A stretch of 64,000 nt of DNA from Pandoraea pnomenusa. GTDB lineage: Bacteria; Pseudomonadota; Gammaproteobacteria; Burkholderiales; Burkholderiaceae. The stretch lies in the NCBI RefSeq assembly GCF_000767615.3, contig NZ_CP009553.3:3286001-3350000 (forward strand), given 5' to 3'. Shown here piece by piece: positions 37,964 to 47,084 of this stretch. The notes beneath the pieces were generated by a model. It made no database searches and was not told where the DNA came from. It saw only the letters and a program-made list of their open reading frames with translations. The position numbers and the translations under genes are program-made. Each line of letters opens with the position of its first letter. Position 1 is the first letter of the stretch.

Positions 37964-38005
37964 CAACAAACAAAAACGCCCGCGGCGGAAGGTCTCGCGC
38001 AGGCG
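37964..38005 (-). terminator. terminator-like hairpin in the gltX leader
   Basis: On the minus strand CGCCTGCG pairs with CGCGGGCG (8 bp, one G-U) and is followed by TTTTTGTTTG. It ends about 27 bases before the gltX start and begins about 18 bases after the predicted transcript start. It could attenuate gltX; no controlling element is recognised. Confidence 0.5.
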
Positions 38006-38029
38006 GGTCGCCAACATTGGGAAGCCATC

Positions 38030-38038
38030 ATTATATCA
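38030..38038 (-). promoter_or_regulatory. extended -10 promoter of gltX
   Basis: TGATATAAT on the minus strand combines a TG-N element with a perfect TATAAT. The transcript would start near 38023, giving a leader of about 86 bases. Confidence 0.65.
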
Positions 38039-38239
38039 GCCGAGTGCGTGCATTCGCGGCACAGTCCGAGTGCGGCATCGGAATTTCCCGCCTTGCCCCT
38101 CGGACATCGCTCGCCCGCTTCGCATGACCTCGGCGGCAACGGTCCCCTGTAGCGCGCACCAACGCCGCACGTGGGCGATAATGCGCCATAGCCGAGCGTC
38201 GTGAGCCTCCGCCACGTGCCTTCCGAACCGCTTTCCGTC

Positions 38240-39016
38240 ATGTCCGCCCCTATCCTCGAACTGCGCGAATACCGTCCAACGCACAGCACCGACATCCACG
38301 ACTTTCACCAAGTCGTGATCGGGCTCTCGGGACGCATGGCGTTGTCGCTCGACGGCGAGACGGCACAGTCCGGTCGCGTGAGCGCGCGCAACGGCGTGGT
38401 GATTCCCGCCGGCGTGCGTCACGACTATCGCGGCGACGGCCCGAATCGCCAGGTCGTGCTCGACGTTCCCGCGCGCGTGGCCGAGATCACCGGCACCGCA
38501 CGCGCGTTTGCGCATGAGGCCTTCTTCGCGCTCGACGCCCGGCTGCTGGCGCTCGCACAATGTGTGAGTGCGAGCCTCGCTCGCGGGCAACCGCTCAACG
38601 AACACGACCCCGTCGTGCGCGAATGGCTCATGGCGCTGACGTCGCGACTGGCGCCGGCGCGCCACGCGTCTCGCACGGTCCGGTTGAATCTGGCCCACAT
38701 CGACGCCCGGCTGCATGCCGACCTGGCCGCGCCGCCGGATACCGCGACCCTCGCGCGCGAGGCCGGCATGAGCGTACGCCACTTCCACGACTGTTTCGTC
38801 GCCATGGCCGGCGAGACGCCGCACCGTCACCTCATGCGTCTGCGGCTCGCCCGTGCAGCCGCGCTGCTCGTGGCCGACGACACCGCGCTCGCGGACATCG
38901 CACTGGAGGTTGGATTCAACGACCAGAGCGCCCTGACCCACGCGTTTCGCCAGCACTTCGGTCTCACGCCCGCGACATGGCGACGCGAACATGGCGCACG
39001 CGACGCGGCGCACTGA
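38240..39016 (+). CDS. AraC family transcriptional regulator
   Basis: This 258-residue regulator has an N-terminal cupin-like sensor ([34 protein letters not shown]) and a C-terminal pair of helix-turn-helix motifs ([20 protein letters not shown] and [20 protein letters not shown] followed by [12 protein letters not shown]). The ligand is unknown. I prefer the ATG at 38240; a GTG at 38201 is an alternative. It precedes, on the same strand, a CsaA-like gene, a phosphoethanolamine-transferase-like gene and an exporter gene, any of which it might control. Confidence 0.88.
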   Translation: MSAPILELREYRPTHSTDIHDFHQVVIGLSGRMALSLDGETAQSGRVSARNGVVIPAGVRHDYRGDGPNRQVVLDVPARVAEITGTARAFAHEAFFALDARLLALAQCVSASLARGQPLNEHDPVVREWLMALTSRLAPARHASRTVRLNLAHIDARLHADLAAPPDTATLAREAGMSVRHFHDCFVAMAGETPHRHLMRLRLARAAALLVADDTALADIALEVGFNDQSALTHAFRQHFGLTPATWRREHGARDAAH

Positions 39017-39119
39017 GGCGCGTCGACGCCCCGTGTGCAGAAATTCACAAGCCGTCGGCCCAGCGATCCCGATACGCTCACGGGATTTTCAGGCATCGCA
39101 ACAGAACCGGGAGCAGCCC

Positions 39120-39458
39120 ATGGCCGAGATCATCGAGTGGCAGGATTTCGAGAAAGTGGAACTTCGTGTGGGGACGATCGTGACCGCACGCGTCAACGAG
39201 AAGGCGAAGAAGCCGGCCTACGTGCTGGAGGTCGACCTCGGGGAACTGGGTGTGAAGACGTCCAGCGCGCAGATCACGGTGCATTACACGCCGGCATCGC
39301 TCGTCGGGCGGCAGGTGCTCTGCGTATGCAATTTTCCGCCGAAGCGGATCGCCGGCATCGTCTCGGAAGTGCTCGTGACGGGTTTCGCGGACACTGACGG
39401 CGCGATCGTCCTCGCCGGTGTTGAACGTCCCGTGCCCAATGGGGCTCGCCTCCACTGA
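39120..39458 (+). CDS. csaA: CsaA-like tRNA-binding domain protein
   Basis: This 112-residue protein is a stand-alone tRNA-binding OB fold. It carries [39 protein letters not shown] and [20 protein letters not shown], the CsaA pattern. GGGAG precedes the ATG at 39120. CsaA binds tRNA and has been linked to protein export; the role here is unproven. Two upstream frames begin inside the AraC gene and are not real. Confidence 0.9.
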   Translation: MAEIIEWQDFEKVELRVGTIVTARVNEKAKKPAYVLEVDLGELGVKTSSAQITVHYTPASLVGRQVLCVCNFPPKRIAGIVSEVLVTGFADTDGAIVLAGVERPVPNGARLH

Positions 39459-39645
39459 ACGCCCCCCTCGCCCGGCGCCCGAAAGTTCCGACGACCCGAC
39501 GAAATTCGTCCCGAAAATGACAGGGGGACGGCACCGAATGCCGAATTCCGTGTCAAATGGCGTCGCTGCCCGGCGCGCGACGATGGCGCCGGCAAGGATC
39601 GACGGGCACGCCGCGACGTGCCACGGGGTATTGGGGGATGATGGC

Positions 39646-41361
39646 TTGAAACCACTTCTGTATCGTCTGGGGCTCGGATTGCTCGGGCTTTGTGCGTTCT
39701 GGGCGCTGGGCATGCTCAGCGCCAACGAGCTGGGCAAGAGTGCCGCGCTCATGACCACGGCGCTGCCGGGACTGGCGGGCCTGTGCCTGTTGCTGCGGGC
39801 GCGGCCCGCCTGGTTCAGCGCGACCACGCTCGGCGTGATCGCCGTTTTCTTTCTCGACGCCGCTACGAAAGGTTTCCTGCGCGATTACTTCGGTTTGCGA
39901 CCGAATCATCTGCTCGTGCTTCAGGCGGTGTTCAACACCAATGCATCGGAGACCGGCGAATTCTTCCGTCACAACTGGCGCGACGTGGCCGAGGCGAGCG
40001 CCGCCTTCGCCGGACTTTTCGCAATGGCCGTGGCGCTGGAGCGCTGTCTGTCACGCCGAGAGGCCGCCGGTGCGCGACCACCGCTGCGCCGTGGCGGCCA
40101 GATCGCGGTGGCCACCCTGCTCGCGGGCTTTCTCGCCCTGCATCTGAACCCGACGATGGCCAAGGAGAACCCGCTGCTCTACTGGCCGCTGCGCTATCTC
40201 GATTACAAGGGGCAACTCGCGCACGCCGAGAAGCTGCAACGCGAGCTCGAGCAAAGCATGGCGCAGCGCACCGACTGGCAGGTGCAATATCACGGTCCGG
40301 ACCGCAAGACCGTGGTATGGGTCATCGGCGAGAGCCTGAACCGCAACAACATGTCGCTCTATGGCTACGCGCGCAACACCACACCGATGCTGGACACATT
40401 GCGCAGCGACCTGACCGTATTTCGCGACGTGGTGTCGTCCGAGCCGGCGACGATGGCATCGCTCATGAAGATGCTCACCCCCGCGAGTCTCGACGATCCC
40501 GACGCGTGGACACGCCAACCGGACTTGATCATGCTGGCCAAGGAGGCCGGTTTCCGCACGTATTGGCTCTCGAATCAGGTGCCCAATGACGGCTGGCTCG
40601 GCCTCGTCGCCAATCGCGCGGACGAACGCGTCTTCATCAACAAGGGGTTCGGCCGGGGCGAGAACAACTTCGACGGCAATCTTCTGCCGGCATTCGAGCA
40701 TGCCCTCGCGAACGATGCCCCCCGCAAGCTCATCGTGGTGCATCTGCTCGGCGCGCATCCCACCTATGACATGCGCTATCCCGAGAGCTTCGCGCGCTTC
40801 CACAACACGGACGACACCGTAATGGCCGGGCTCGAGGCCCAGGGGCGCTCGCTCTGGGTGCGGCGCCTGCGCAACGAGTACGACAACGCCATCGCCTACA
40901 ACGATTTCGTCGTCGCCAGTCTGATCCGCAAGACGATGTCGACCGATGCGTCGGCCGACGCGAGCCTGCTGTTCAGCTCGGATCACGCACAGGAAGTGGG
41001 GCATACCCGAAACCACACCGGGCAGTCGGTGGCCGACGCGTCGGGTTACGAGATTCCGATGATCGTCTGGACGCGCAGCGCCATCGATGCGCAACGCCGC
41101 GCCTCGCTGGAGTCGCGCCCTTACCAGACCGATCAGCTCGAGCATACGATGCTCGGCCTTCTGGACATCGGCACGCCCTACTATGACGCGTCGCGCGATG
41201 TGCTGAGCGATGCGTTCGTCCCCGCGCCACGCCGCATCAACGGCATGGCCTACCGACCGGCGGCAAGCGTGTCCGACGCGGCGTCCGGCGCGCAGCGCGC
41301 ACGAGGCGCGCAAAGCGCCGGGAGCGGCGGGAGTGACGGGACGCGGCGGGAAGGTGCGTAA
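39646..41361 (+). CDS. membrane-anchored phosphoethanolamine-transferase-like sulfatase-family protein
   Basis: This protein of about 571 residues has several N-terminal membrane segments (LYRLGLGLLGLCAFWALGML, LAGLCLLLRARPAWF, FSATTLGVIAVFFLDAAT, AAFAGLFAMAVAL, IAVATLLAGFLALHL) and a periplasmic sulfatase-fold domain. Zinc-site motifs are VWVIGESLNRNNMSLYGY (Glu229) and LLFSSDHAQEVGHTRNH; the nucleophile is probably Thr270 in EPATMASL. Relatives add phosphoethanolamine to lipid A, core sugars or glucans; the acceptor is not clear. The start is a TTG at 39646 with GGGGGA upstream. An ATG at 39583 is the alternative. The C-terminus is Ala/Gly/Arg-rich. Confidence 0.85.
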   Translation: MKPLLYRLGLGLLGLCAFWALGMLSANELGKSAALMTTALPGLAGLCLLLRARPAWFSATTLGVIAVFFLDAATKGFLRDYFGLRPNHLLVLQAVFNTNASETGEFFRHNWRDVAEASAAFAGLFAMAVALERCLSRREAAGARPPLRRGGQIAVATLLAGFLALHLNPTMAKENPLLYWPLRYLDYKGQLAHAEKLQRELEQSMAQRTDWQVQYHGPDRKTVVWVIGESLNRNNMSLYGYARNTTPMLDTLRSDLTVFRDVVSSEPATMASLMKMLTPASLDDPDAWTRQPDLIMLAKEAGFRTYWLSNQVPNDGWLGLVANRADERVFINKGFGRGENNFDGNLLPAFEHALANDAPRKLIVVHLLGAHPTYDMRYPESFARFHNTDDTVMAGLEAQGRSLWVRRLRNEYDNAIAYNDFVVASLIRKTMSTDASADASLLFSSDHAQEVGHTRNHTGQSVADASGYEIPMIVWTRSAIDAQRRASLESRPYQTDQLEHTMLGLLDIGTPYYDASRDVLSDAFVPAPRRINGMAYRPAASVSDAASGAQRARGAQSAGSGGSDGTRREGA

Positions 41362-41498
41362 CGCCAAAGTTCCCGCCAACAGTGCCCTTACCAGCGATGC
41401 CGGTTGAGTCGTCGCGACGTCGAATTCAACCGCAAGAAACGGAGCGTTTGATCACGGCCATCTGACTAGACTCCCTTCGAGATCCCCGCCTCGAAGAG

Positions 41499-42875
41499 AT
41501 GCCGATGACAGACGCACCGCCGCCCCTGCCCCGCCACCCGTTGCCCGCCGATTTGCCGCCCGATGTACGCATCGATGCGCACATCGATGCGCACGTCGAC
41601 TCGGAGTCCGATGCACACGCCGCGCCATGCACCGGCGAGTCGATGCATGTGCTCGTCACATCGCTCTCGCGCGCGAACCTCGCTGCGCAATTCAGCGAAC
41701 AGATGACGCTGGCGGTCATCCCGATCGTGGCCGTCATCGCGTTGCGCGCCTCAGCCGAGCAGACCGCCACGTTGCAAGCGGCCACCACGTTGCCGTTTCT
41801 GCTGCTCTCTCTGCCTGCCGGCGTGCTTGCGGACCGTTATCGTCGCAAGCCGCTCATGATCTCGACGGAGCTGCTGCGTGCCGCGGCGCTCCTCGTGCTC
41901 TTCCTCCTGTTCCGGATGCACTGGCTCACGCTCGCTTCACTGGGCGCGCTGGGCTTCGCGATAGCGACGGGGACCGTGGTCTTCGGCGCGGCGGCCCCCT
42001 CGCTGGTCGCCGCGCTCGTCGGCCCGGCCCATCTGCTCACCGCGAACCGGCGATTGGAGACGGCCCGCAGCGTTGCCTTCACCGCCGGACCAGCCATCGG
42101 TGGCGTGCTGGCGGGCGTGGCCTCCGGGCTGTTCGCCTTCGCGACCGCCCTCGCGCTGTCGCTCGCCAGCGCATTCTGGCTGTCCCGGCTGCCAGCGGAA
42201 ACCCCGCGCACCGGTGCGCGACGACACTTCGTTCATGAACTCGGCGAAGGGGTGCGTTTCATCGTCCGCAATCGGTATCTGCGCCCCATCGTGGCGACGG
42301 CGTTCGTCTTCAATACCGCGTGGTATCTGCTGTTGTCCGTCTTCGCGTTCCACGCCATCGACGCACTCGGGTTCTCGCCGCAAGCGGTCGGCGCCGCGCT
42401 GGGGACCTATGGATTCGGGATGGTGTGCGGGGCGATGGGTTACGCACGTGTGGCAAACCGCCTGCGCTTCGGACGGCAGATCCTCCTTGGCCCGATCTGC
42501 GCCGCGCTCGCGGCACTGCTGATGTGCGCCACCACCGTGGTGCCGCGCGGTCCCGGCGCCTACGGCGTCGTGTTCGCGGCCTTCTTCCTGTTTGGCTTCG
42601 GCCCGATCGTCTGGACAATCTCCACGACGTCGCTGCGCCAGATCGTCACCCCCGGCGGCCTGGTCGCGCGCGTGTCGGCTGTCACGATGACGGCAACCTT
42701 CGGCGCACGACCGTTAGGTGCGTTTCTGGGGGCCGCAATCGCATCCGGGCACGGCGCAAAAGCCTGTCTTTTTGCCATGGCCGTCGGCTTCGGCATGCAG
42801 CTTGCCATCATCGCCCGCTCGCCCGCGGCGCGCCTTGCGTCGCTCGAAGCCGCGGATAGCGGCCAATCGCGTTAG
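41499..42875 (+). CDS. MFS transporter, EntS-like exporter
   Basis: This 458-residue transporter has about 12 membrane segments. A cytoplasmic N-terminus of about 50 residues contains a tandem IDAHIDAHVD repeat. Motifs include PAGVLADRYRRKPLMISTEL (motif A) and FTAGPAIGGVLAGVASGLF. The organisation resembles the enterobactin-exporter group, but the substrate is unknown. Start codons at 41499 and 41505 (MPMTDA or MTDA) are both possible. It is the last gene of a plus-strand run convergent with hisC. Confidence 0.85.
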   Translation: MPMTDAPPPLPRHPLPADLPPDVRIDAHIDAHVDSESDAHAAPCTGESMHVLVTSLSRANLAAQFSEQMTLAVIPIVAVIALRASAEQTATLQAATTLPFLLLSLPAGVLADRYRRKPLMISTELLRAAALLVLFLLFRMHWLTLASLGALGFAIATGTVVFGAAAPSLVAALVGPAHLLTANRRLETARSVAFTAGPAIGGVLAGVASGLFAFATALALSLASAFWLSRLPAETPRTGARRHFVHELGEGVRFIVRNRYLRPIVATAFVFNTAWYLLLSVFAFHAIDALGFSPQAVGAALGTYGFGMVCGAMGYARVANRLRFGRQILLGPICAALAALLMCATTVVPRGPGAYGVVFAAFFLFGFGPIVWTISTTSLRQIVTPGGLVARVSAVTMTATFGARPLGAFLGAAIASGHGAKACLFAMAVGFGMQLAIIARSPAARLASLEAADSGQSR

Positions 42876-42941
42876 ACGCGGCTGGGATCGCCCGGCCGTC
42901 GGGACGATCTCGCATGACGCGTAGTCGTCCCGAAGCACCGT

Positions 42942-44015
42942 TCATTGTGCGTGCAGCACCTCGCGAAGCGCATCGGTCAGCGCCTGGCACTCCGCTTCCG
43001 TCCCCACCGTAATGCGCAGGAACTGCGCAATGCGCGCCTGCTTGAAGTGACGCACGATGATCGAGCGCTCGCGCAGCGCGGCGGACAGTTGCGCCGCGTC
43101 GTGCGACGGGTGACGCGCGAACACGAAGTTCGCGGCAGACGGCAGCACCTCGAAGCCGAGGGCCGTCAGCCGCGCCACCAGCGCCTCGCGGCTGGCGATC
43201 ACCGCGCGCCGCGTCTCGTCGAAATACGTCTCGTCCTCGATGGCCGCCACACCGGCCGCTTGCGCGAGCCGATCGAGCGGATACGAGTTGAAGCTGTTCT
43301 TCACGCGCTCGAGCGCTTCGATCAGGTCGGGATGCCCCATGGCGAAGCCCAGGCGCAGCCCCGCGAGCGAGCGGGACTTCGACAGCGTTTGCACGACCAG
43401 AAGATTCGGATATCTGCCGATGAGCGTCGCGGCGCTCTCGCCACCGAAATCGATGTACGCCTCGTCGATCACCACCACCGAATCCGGATTGCCCGCCAGC
43501 AGCCGTTCGATCTCGCCCGAGGCCAGCACGCGCCCCGTCGGGGCATTGGGGTTGGGGAAGATGATGCCGCCGTTGGGCTTCAGGTAATCGTCGACACGGA
43601 TTTCGAACGTCTCGGTGAGCGGCACGTTCTCGAAGGCCACGCCGTACAGCCCGCAGTACACCGGGTAGAAGCTGTAGGTGATGTCCGGATAGAGAATCGG
43701 CTTGTCGTGCTTGAGCAAGCCTTGAAACACGTTTGCCAACACCTCGTCGGACCCGTTACCCACGTGCACATTCGCCACGTCCAGACCGAAACGCCTGGCA
43801 ATGGCCTGCTTGAAGCGACGCGCGTCAGGATCGGGGTAAAGCTTGAGCGCGTCCGCATCGCTGCCGAGCGCCTCGCGAATCGCGGCGAGCACCCGCGGCG
43901 ACGGCCCGTACGGATTCTCGTTGGTATTGAGTTTGATGAGCCGCTGCATCTGCGGCTGCTCACCGGGGACGTACGGCGTCAGGTTGGCAACGCCCGCACT
44001 CCAGAATCGGCTCAT
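42942..44015 (-). CDS. hisC: histidinol-phosphate aminotransferase
   Basis: HisC transfers an amino group to imidazole-acetol phosphate in histidine synthesis. It has 357 residues. The PLP lysine is in [19 protein letters not shown], and [15 protein letters not shown] and [12 protein letters not shown] are conserved. I chose the ATG at 44013-44015 because GGAG precedes it; a GTG at 44031-44033 overlapping the metZ stop by four bases would add six residues. Many betaproteobacteria have a second hisC in the his operon, so this may be a paralogue. It follows metZ on the same strand. Confidence 0.94.
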   Translation of the reverse strand: MSRFWSAGVANLTPYVPGEQPQMQRLIKLNTNENPYGPSPRVLAAIREALGSDADALKLYPDPDARRFKQAIARRFGLDVANVHVGNGSDEVLANVFQGLLKHDKPILYPDITYSFYPVYCGLYGVAFENVPLTETFEIRVDDYLKPNGGIIFPNPNAPTGRVLASGEIERLLAGNPDSVVVIDEAYIDFGGESAATLIGRYPNLLVVQTLSKSRSLAGLRLGFAMGHPDLIEALERVKNSFNSYPLDRLAQAAGVAAIEDETYFDETRRAVIASREALVARLTALGFEVLPSAANFVFARHPSHDAAQLSAALRERSIIVRHFKQARIAQFLRITVGTEAECQALTDALREVLHAQ

Positions 44016-44029
44016 GACGTCGGCTCCAC

Positions 44030-45217
44030 TCACTTTGCGAAACCGCGCGCCAGATCCGCCTGGATGTCGGCCGGCGACTCCAGCCCCACGGCCAGGCGAA
44101 TCAGCCCCTCCGTGATGCCGGCGGCCGCGCGGGCCTCGGGCGTGATGCGACCGTGCGTGGTGCTCGCCGGATGCGTGATCGTCGTACGCGTATCGCCGAG
44201 GTTACCCGTGATCGAACACACCTGCGAGTTGTCGATCACACGCCATGCGTTCTCGCGTTGCTCGGCCGGTGTTGCCCCCTTGAGCTCGAAGGCCACGATC
44301 GCGCCGCCCGCCTTCTGCTGACGCTGGGCCAGGGCGTACTGCGGGTGCGACGGCAGCCCGGGGTAGTACACACGCGCGACCTGCGGCTGTTTCTCGAGCC
44401 ATTGCGCAATGATCAGTGCGTTCGCGGATTGCTTCTCCACGCGCAGCGACAGCGTCTCCATGCCCTTGAGCAGCACCCATGCGTTGAACGCCGAGAGCGT
44501 GGGGCCCGCGCTTCGCACGAACGGGAAGACCTTGCCCATGATGAATTCCTTCGTACCGACGATCGCGCCGCCCAGCACGCGGCCCTGGCCATCCAGATAC
44601 TTGGTCGCTGAGTGCACGACGACGTCGGCGCCATACTCGATCGGGCGCTGCAATGCCGGGGTGCAGAAGCAGTTGTCGACGACGAACAGCGCGCCCGCTT
44701 CCTTCGCGATCTTGCCGATGGCGGTAATGTCGGCGATATCGGTGAGCGGGTTCGACGGCGTTTCCAGGAAGAACATCTTCGTGTTCGGTCGAATCGCCGC
44801 GCGCCAGGCGTCGAGATCCGTGGGATCGACGAACGTGGTCTCGACACCGAAGCGATTGAAGATCGTGGAGAAAACGTTGAGCGTGGAGCCGAAAATACTG
44901 CGCGAACTCACGAGATGGTCGCCGGCGGACAGCGCCGACATCACGACCGAGACGATCGCGCTCATGCCCGAGGCGGTCGCCATGCACGCCTCGGCGCCTT
45001 CGAGCGCGGCCAGTCGATCCTGGAACATCGACACGGTCGGATTGGTGAAGCGCGAGTAGGTGAAGCCCTCCTCCGAATGCGCGAAGCGTTCGGCGGCTTC
45101 GGCCGCGCTCTTGAAGACAAAGCTCGAGGTCAGGTACAGCGCCTCGGAATGCTCACCAAACTCGGAGCGCTGCGTGCCCGCGCGCACCGCCAGGGTGTCG
45201 AAATCGAAGGAGTCCAT
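44030..45217 (-). CDS. metZ: O-succinylhomoserine sulfhydrylase
   Basis: MetZ makes homocysteine from O-succinylhomoserine and sulfide in methionine synthesis. This Cys/Met-metabolism PLP enzyme has 395 residues from [19 protein letters not shown]. The PLP lysine lies in [12 protein letters not shown], and [20 protein letters not shown] and [13 protein letters not shown] are typical. An ATG 5 codons upstream and a further one at 45256 are possible starts. It lies just after a SAM-II-type riboswitch and terminator, so SAM should shut the gene off. hisC follows directly. Confidence 0.95.
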   Translation of the reverse strand: MDSFDFDTLAVRAGTQRSEFGEHSEALYLTSSFVFKSAAEAAERFAHSEEGFTYSRFTNPTVSMFQDRLAALEGAEACMATASGMSAIVSVVMSALSAGDHLVSSRSIFGSTLNVFSTIFNRFGVETTFVDPTDLDAWRAAIRPNTKMFFLETPSNPLTDIADITAIGKIAKEAGALFVVDNCFCTPALQRPIEYGADVVVHSATKYLDGQGRVLGGAIVGTKEFIMGKVFPFVRSAGPTLSAFNAWVLLKGMETLSLRVEKQSANALIIAQWLEKQPQVARVYYPGLPSHPQYALAQRQQKAGGAIVAFELKGATPAEQRENAWRVIDNSQVCSITGNLGDTRTTITHPASTTHGRITPEARAAAGITEGLIRLAVGLESPADIQADLARGFAK

Positions 45218-45253
45218 CGTATATCTCGTCATTGGATCGGCCCGCCCGTCGGC

Positions 45254-45295
45254 CAAAAAAAGAAAAGCCCGTTTCGCTGGTCAGCAAAACGGGCT
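45254..45295 (-). terminator. intrinsic terminator controlled by the metZ riboswitch
   Basis: AGCCCGTTTCGCT (45266-45278) pairs with AGCAAAACGGGCT (45283-45295) and is followed on the minus strand by TTTCTTTTTTT. It ends about 37 bases before the metZ start, so it must be bypassed for metZ expression. Confidence 0.88.
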
Positions 45296-45317
45296 CGAAA
45301 TCCATCTGTCTAGGCCT

Positions 45318-45376
45318 CGCTTTAGCTGTTTCGGGGAGATTCCCCCACGTCCGCAAGCTGAAATCAAATCGACGTG
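45318..45376 (-). promoter_or_regulatory. SAM-II-type riboswitch
   Basis: The minus strand reads CACGTC, then GATTTG, then CAGCTTGC, then GACGTG, and ends GCTAAAGCG. These are the conserved blocks of the SAM-II (metA/SAM-alpha) class: P1 is CACGTC with GACGTG, and the conserved loop and pseudoknot segment is GCTAAAG. An additional small hairpin (GGGGGAATCTCCCC) sits inside. It lies just ahead of metZ and its terminator. SAM-II ligands repress methionine genes. The class assignment is from motif memory, not from a covariance-model search. Confidence 0.8.
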
Positions 45377-45382
45377 AGAAGC

Positions 45383-45410
45383 AGTGTAGCACGTTGCCGG
45401 CAACGCAGAA
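45383..45410 (-). promoter_or_regulatory. candidate metZ promoter with palindrome
   Basis: TACACT (45383-45388) and TTCTGC (45405-45410) are 16 bases apart on the minus strand, just ahead of the riboswitch. A perfect palindrome CGTTGCCGGCAACG (45392-45405) fills the spacer and could be an operator. The -35 is weak. Confidence 0.45.
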
Positions 45411-45508
45411 ACTTTGGCGCCGCGCACCCGGATCGCGTCCGGCCCAAGCCCGCGGTCCGCCCCGGATGCCCGAAGCTTGCCGCCATGGCCGGCCCGGCGA
45501 CGCGTCTG

Positions 45509-47029
45509 TCAGAGGCCAAGCTGAGCCCCGCGCGGCTCATTGTCATCGCCCTCGTTAGCTTCCACGACAGGCGCCTTCGGCGCCTTGCGCTGCTGCTCCA
45601 GGCGATTGAGGTATTCCGGCGTGACATCGCCCGTGATGTAGTTGCCGTCGAAGCACGAGGCGTCGAAGTCGGTCAGCGCCGGATTGATGTCGCGCACGGC
45701 GGCCTTCATGTCCTCGACGTCCTGATAAATCAGTTCGTCGGCGCCGATGATTCGCGCCACTTCCTCGTCGCTGCGGTCATGAGCGACCAGTTCGCTGCGC
45801 GTGGGCATGTCGATGCCGTACACGTTCGGGAATTTCACGGGCGGCGCGGCCGAGGCGAAGATCACCTTGCGGGCGCCGGCGTCGCGCGCCATCTGCACGA
45901 TTTCCTGGCTGGTCGTGCCACGTACGATCGAATCGTCGACGATGAGCACGTTCTTGTCCTTGAACTCGACGCGCATCGCGTTGAGCTTCTGGCGCACCGA
46001 CTTCTTGCGCATGGCCTGACCCGGCATGATGAAGGTGCGGCCAACGTAGCGGTTCTTGAAAAAGCCTTCACGGTAGTTCAGGCCCAGGCGCTTGGCGACC
46101 TGCATGGCAGCCGGACGGCTCGAGTCCGGAATCGGCATGACCACGTCGATGTCCTGGTAGTCGAGTTCGCGGCGGATCTTCTCGGCGAGATAGTCGCCCA
46201 TGCGCAGGCGGGCATCGTAGACCGGCACGCCGTCGAGCACCGAGTCCGGGCGCGCCAGATACACGAGTTCGAAAATGCAGGGATGCATCGACGCCGACGT
46301 CGCGCATTGCTGCGAGGTCAGCTCACCGTCGTTGCTGATGAAGACCGCTTCGCCCGGCTTGACGTCGCGCTCGAACGCGAAGCCCATGCCTTCGAGCGCC
46401 ACCGATTCCGACGCCACCATCCACTCCGTGCCGTTCGGGCCGTCGAAGCGGCCGATACACAGGGGACGAATGCCGTTCGGATCGCGAAACGCGAGCAGGC
46501 CGAAGCCCGAGATGATCGAGACGATCGCGTACGATCCGCGCAGCCGGCCGTGCACCTTGCCGACCGCCTCGAACAGCGAAGCGACGGTCAGGCCATCGCG
46601 CGAACTACGTTCGAGTTCGTGCGCGAGCACATTGAGCAGCACTTCGGAATCGGAGGTGGTGTTGATGTGGCGACGGTCGACCCGGAACATCTCGTCCTTG
46701 AGCTGTTCCCAGTTCGTCAGGTTGCCGTTGTGGGCGAGTACGATGCCGTACGGCGCATTCACGTAGAACGGCTGCGCCTGCGCGGCACTCGACGATCCCG
46801 CCGTCGGGTAACGCACCTGGCCAATGCCGACGCTGCCCGGCAAGTCGCGCATGTTGCGCGTGCGGAACACGTCCCGCACCATGCCGTTGCCCTTGTGCAT
46901 GTAGAAGGACTGGCCATCCGTCGTCGCGATACCGGCGGCGTCCTGGCCGCGGTGCTGCAGGAGCAGCAGACTATCGTAGATGAACTGGTTGACCGGGGAT
47001 TTGGAGACTACACCGACGATGCCACACAT
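45509..47029 (-). CDS. purF: amidophosphoribosyltransferase
   Basis: PurF makes phosphoribosylamine from PRPP and glutamine, the first step of purine synthesis. It has 506 residues. After removal of Met1, Cys2 (MCGIVGVVS) is the glutaminase nucleophile. The glutaminase half has RYPTAGSSSAAQAQPF and AHNGNLTNWEQL. The phosphoribosyltransferase half has the PRPP loop VLIVDDSIVRGTTSQEIV. The Cys-containing C-terminal part (IYQDVEDMKAAVRDINP) is typical. The upstream neighbour cvpA is a conserved purF partner. Confidence 0.97.
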   Translation of the reverse strand: MCGIVGVVSKSPVNQFIYDSLLLLQHRGQDAAGIATTDGQSFYMHKGNGMVRDVFRTRNMRDLPGSVGIGQVRYPTAGSSSAAQAQPFYVNAPYGIVLAHNGNLTNWEQLKDEMFRVDRRHINTTSDSEVLLNVLAHELERSSRDGLTVASLFEAVGKVHGRLRGSYAIVSIISGFGLLAFRDPNGIRPLCIGRFDGPNGTEWMVASESVALEGMGFAFERDVKPGEAVFISNDGELTSQQCATSASMHPCIFELVYLARPDSVLDGVPVYDARLRMGDYLAEKIRRELDYQDIDVVMPIPDSSRPAAMQVAKRLGLNYREGFFKNRYVGRTFIMPGQAMRKKSVRQKLNAMRVEFKDKNVLIVDDSIVRGTTSQEIVQMARDAGARKVIFASAAPPVKFPNVYGIDMPTRSELVAHDRSDEEVARIIGADELIYQDVEDMKAAVRDINPALTDFDASCFDGNYITGDVTPEYLNRLEQQRKAPKAPVVEANEGDDNEPRGAQLGL

Positions 47030-47084
47030 GGCATGAATCCTTCAAAAAACATCGAAATCTGCATCAAACGGACTGTATTATCCG

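Larger units (their letters stand above)
37938..38239. other. divergent region between gltX and the AraC-type regulator
   Basis: About 300 bp that hold the gltX promoter and the leader hairpin. A GTG at 38201 could extend the AraC protein by 13 residues; otherwise no gene is seen. Confidence 0.45.

Noticed and set aside
40318..40475. Loss of the phosphoethanolamine-transferase nucleophile (Ser after the Glu in IGES)
   Set aside because: That position is not the nucleophile; a Thr in EPATMASL sits in the expected place.
42942..44033. GTG start for hisC overlapping metZ
   Set aside because: Possible, but a GGAG-preceded ATG six codons later gives the standard length, so I used the latter.
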